In this document: piece by piece, positions 49,200-49,515 of the stretch
Numbering within the stretch: the first letter of the stretch is position 1
Layout of the letters: every line of letters starts with the position of its first letter
NCBI GenBank assembly: GCA_029834535.1
Contig: JAQMWT010000483.1
Location: 1 to 49,515, forward strand
Length of the DNA stretch: 49,515 nt
Direction of reading: 5' to 3'
Source: Chrysophaeum taylorii
Taxonomy: Eukaryota > Sar > Pelagophyceae > Pelagomonadales > Pelagomonadaceae
Made by a program: the position numbers and the translations under genes
Notes under the pieces: generated by a model
The model's database searches: none
Told to the model about the DNA's origin: nothing
The model's input: the letters and a program-made list of their open reading frames with translations, nothing else

Positions 49200-49515
49200 G
49201 AAGCAACGAGCAGATAATACTTGTCCGTATCAGAAGACGGCTCTCCAGTCTGATAAGTAGCAGACGGCGACATATGGGTCAAGGAGGGCTTACGCTTTTG
49301 AAGGGCAGTATGATCTTCAAAGATGGTATCAATTTTAGCTTGACAATCCAGTGAAATGGAGCCATCTGAAGTTCCGTAACGCGCATACCAAGTAGAGTGT
49401 GAACTTCTAAAAACGATTCACAGAGTAGTCCTTCCTCATGGCACGTTGGAACTCAAGACGAAGTACTTCAGAAGTGCAGATGACGACAACGTCGTCTACG
49501 GATAAAGCACACAAA
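49200..49515 (-). pseudogene. Copia reverse transcriptase fragment, minus strand, running off the window
   Basis: From the window end on the minus strand: CALSVDDVVVICTSEVLR (the catalytic DD box), EFQRAMRKDYSVNRF, then a stop and frame changes. The continuation reads GSISLDCQAKIDTIF and ATYQTGEPSSDTDK. It aligns with 27090-27370 of copia family A and so belongs to that or a close family. Only the part after the DD box is in the window. Confidence 0.82.

Overview
This window is eukaryotic repeat-rich DNA. It holds almost nothing but transposable elements, many nested inside one another, and I found no convincing host gene, rRNA or tRNA gene. Families seen: Ty1/copia and Ty3/gypsy LTR retrotransposons, MULE (Mutator), pogo-like, PIF/Harbinger, hAT, Helitron, an unclassified DNA transposon with an 8-bp target duplication, and a dispersed repeat with a (TTAG)n tail that behaves like a SINE or LINE 3' fragment. 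The organism cannot be named from the sequence. A transposon-laden alga (for example a red alga) or another protist would fit, but that is a weak inference.

Layout, left to right. 1-3.1 kb: mosaic repeats and a broken MULE transposase. 3.1-4.05 kb: AT-rich minisatellite. 4.06-6.63 kb: a nearly whole pogo-like element with TA target duplication, inverted ends and a minus-strand DD35D transposase. 6.8-9.4 kb: a decayed coiled-coil gene, a minisatellite, and a Helitron helicase relic. 9.7-12.7 kb: 5'-truncated gypsy copy 1 (minus strand). 12.7-14.68 kb: 3' end of a copia element (family B): remnant of an extra ORF (ORF3), polypurine tract and 3' LTR. 14.68-17.94 kb: protease/integrase part of a second copia (family C), itself split by the 1.43-kb transposon X. 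17.94-31.26 kb: a long copia element (family A) with 5' LTR, primer site, gag, pol, an intact 663-codon ORF3, polypurine tract and a damaged 3' LTR. 31.26-34.10 kb: inverted family A LTR, then gag, leader, primer site and LTR of a minus-strand family B element. 34.10-35.45 kb: RT/RNase H end of family C plus LTR-like DNA.

35.48-47.71 kb is a Russian doll. A hAT element (perfect 8-bp duplication TTTTAAAG) contains a Harbinger element. The Harbinger element's Myb/SANT-like gene is split by a complete gypsy element with both LTRs (copy 2), and a TTAG-tailed repeat has also landed in it. 47.7-49.5 kb: another TTAG-tailed repeat with a 7-bp duplication, decayed coding DNA, a second family C LTR-like piece, and a minus-strand copia RT fragment.

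The most notable content is twofold. First, gypsy copy 2 carries a cytosine-C5 DNA methyltransferase between its protease and reverse transcriptase, with motifs I, IV (SPPC), VI, VIII, IX and X readable. Second, copia families A and B share an extra ORF upstream of the 3' LTR with a conserved C-x2-C / H-x5-H / C-x2-C spacing that I do not recognise. Both copia families also have a primer site matching the anticodon arm of initiator tRNA-Met, as known for Drosophila copia.
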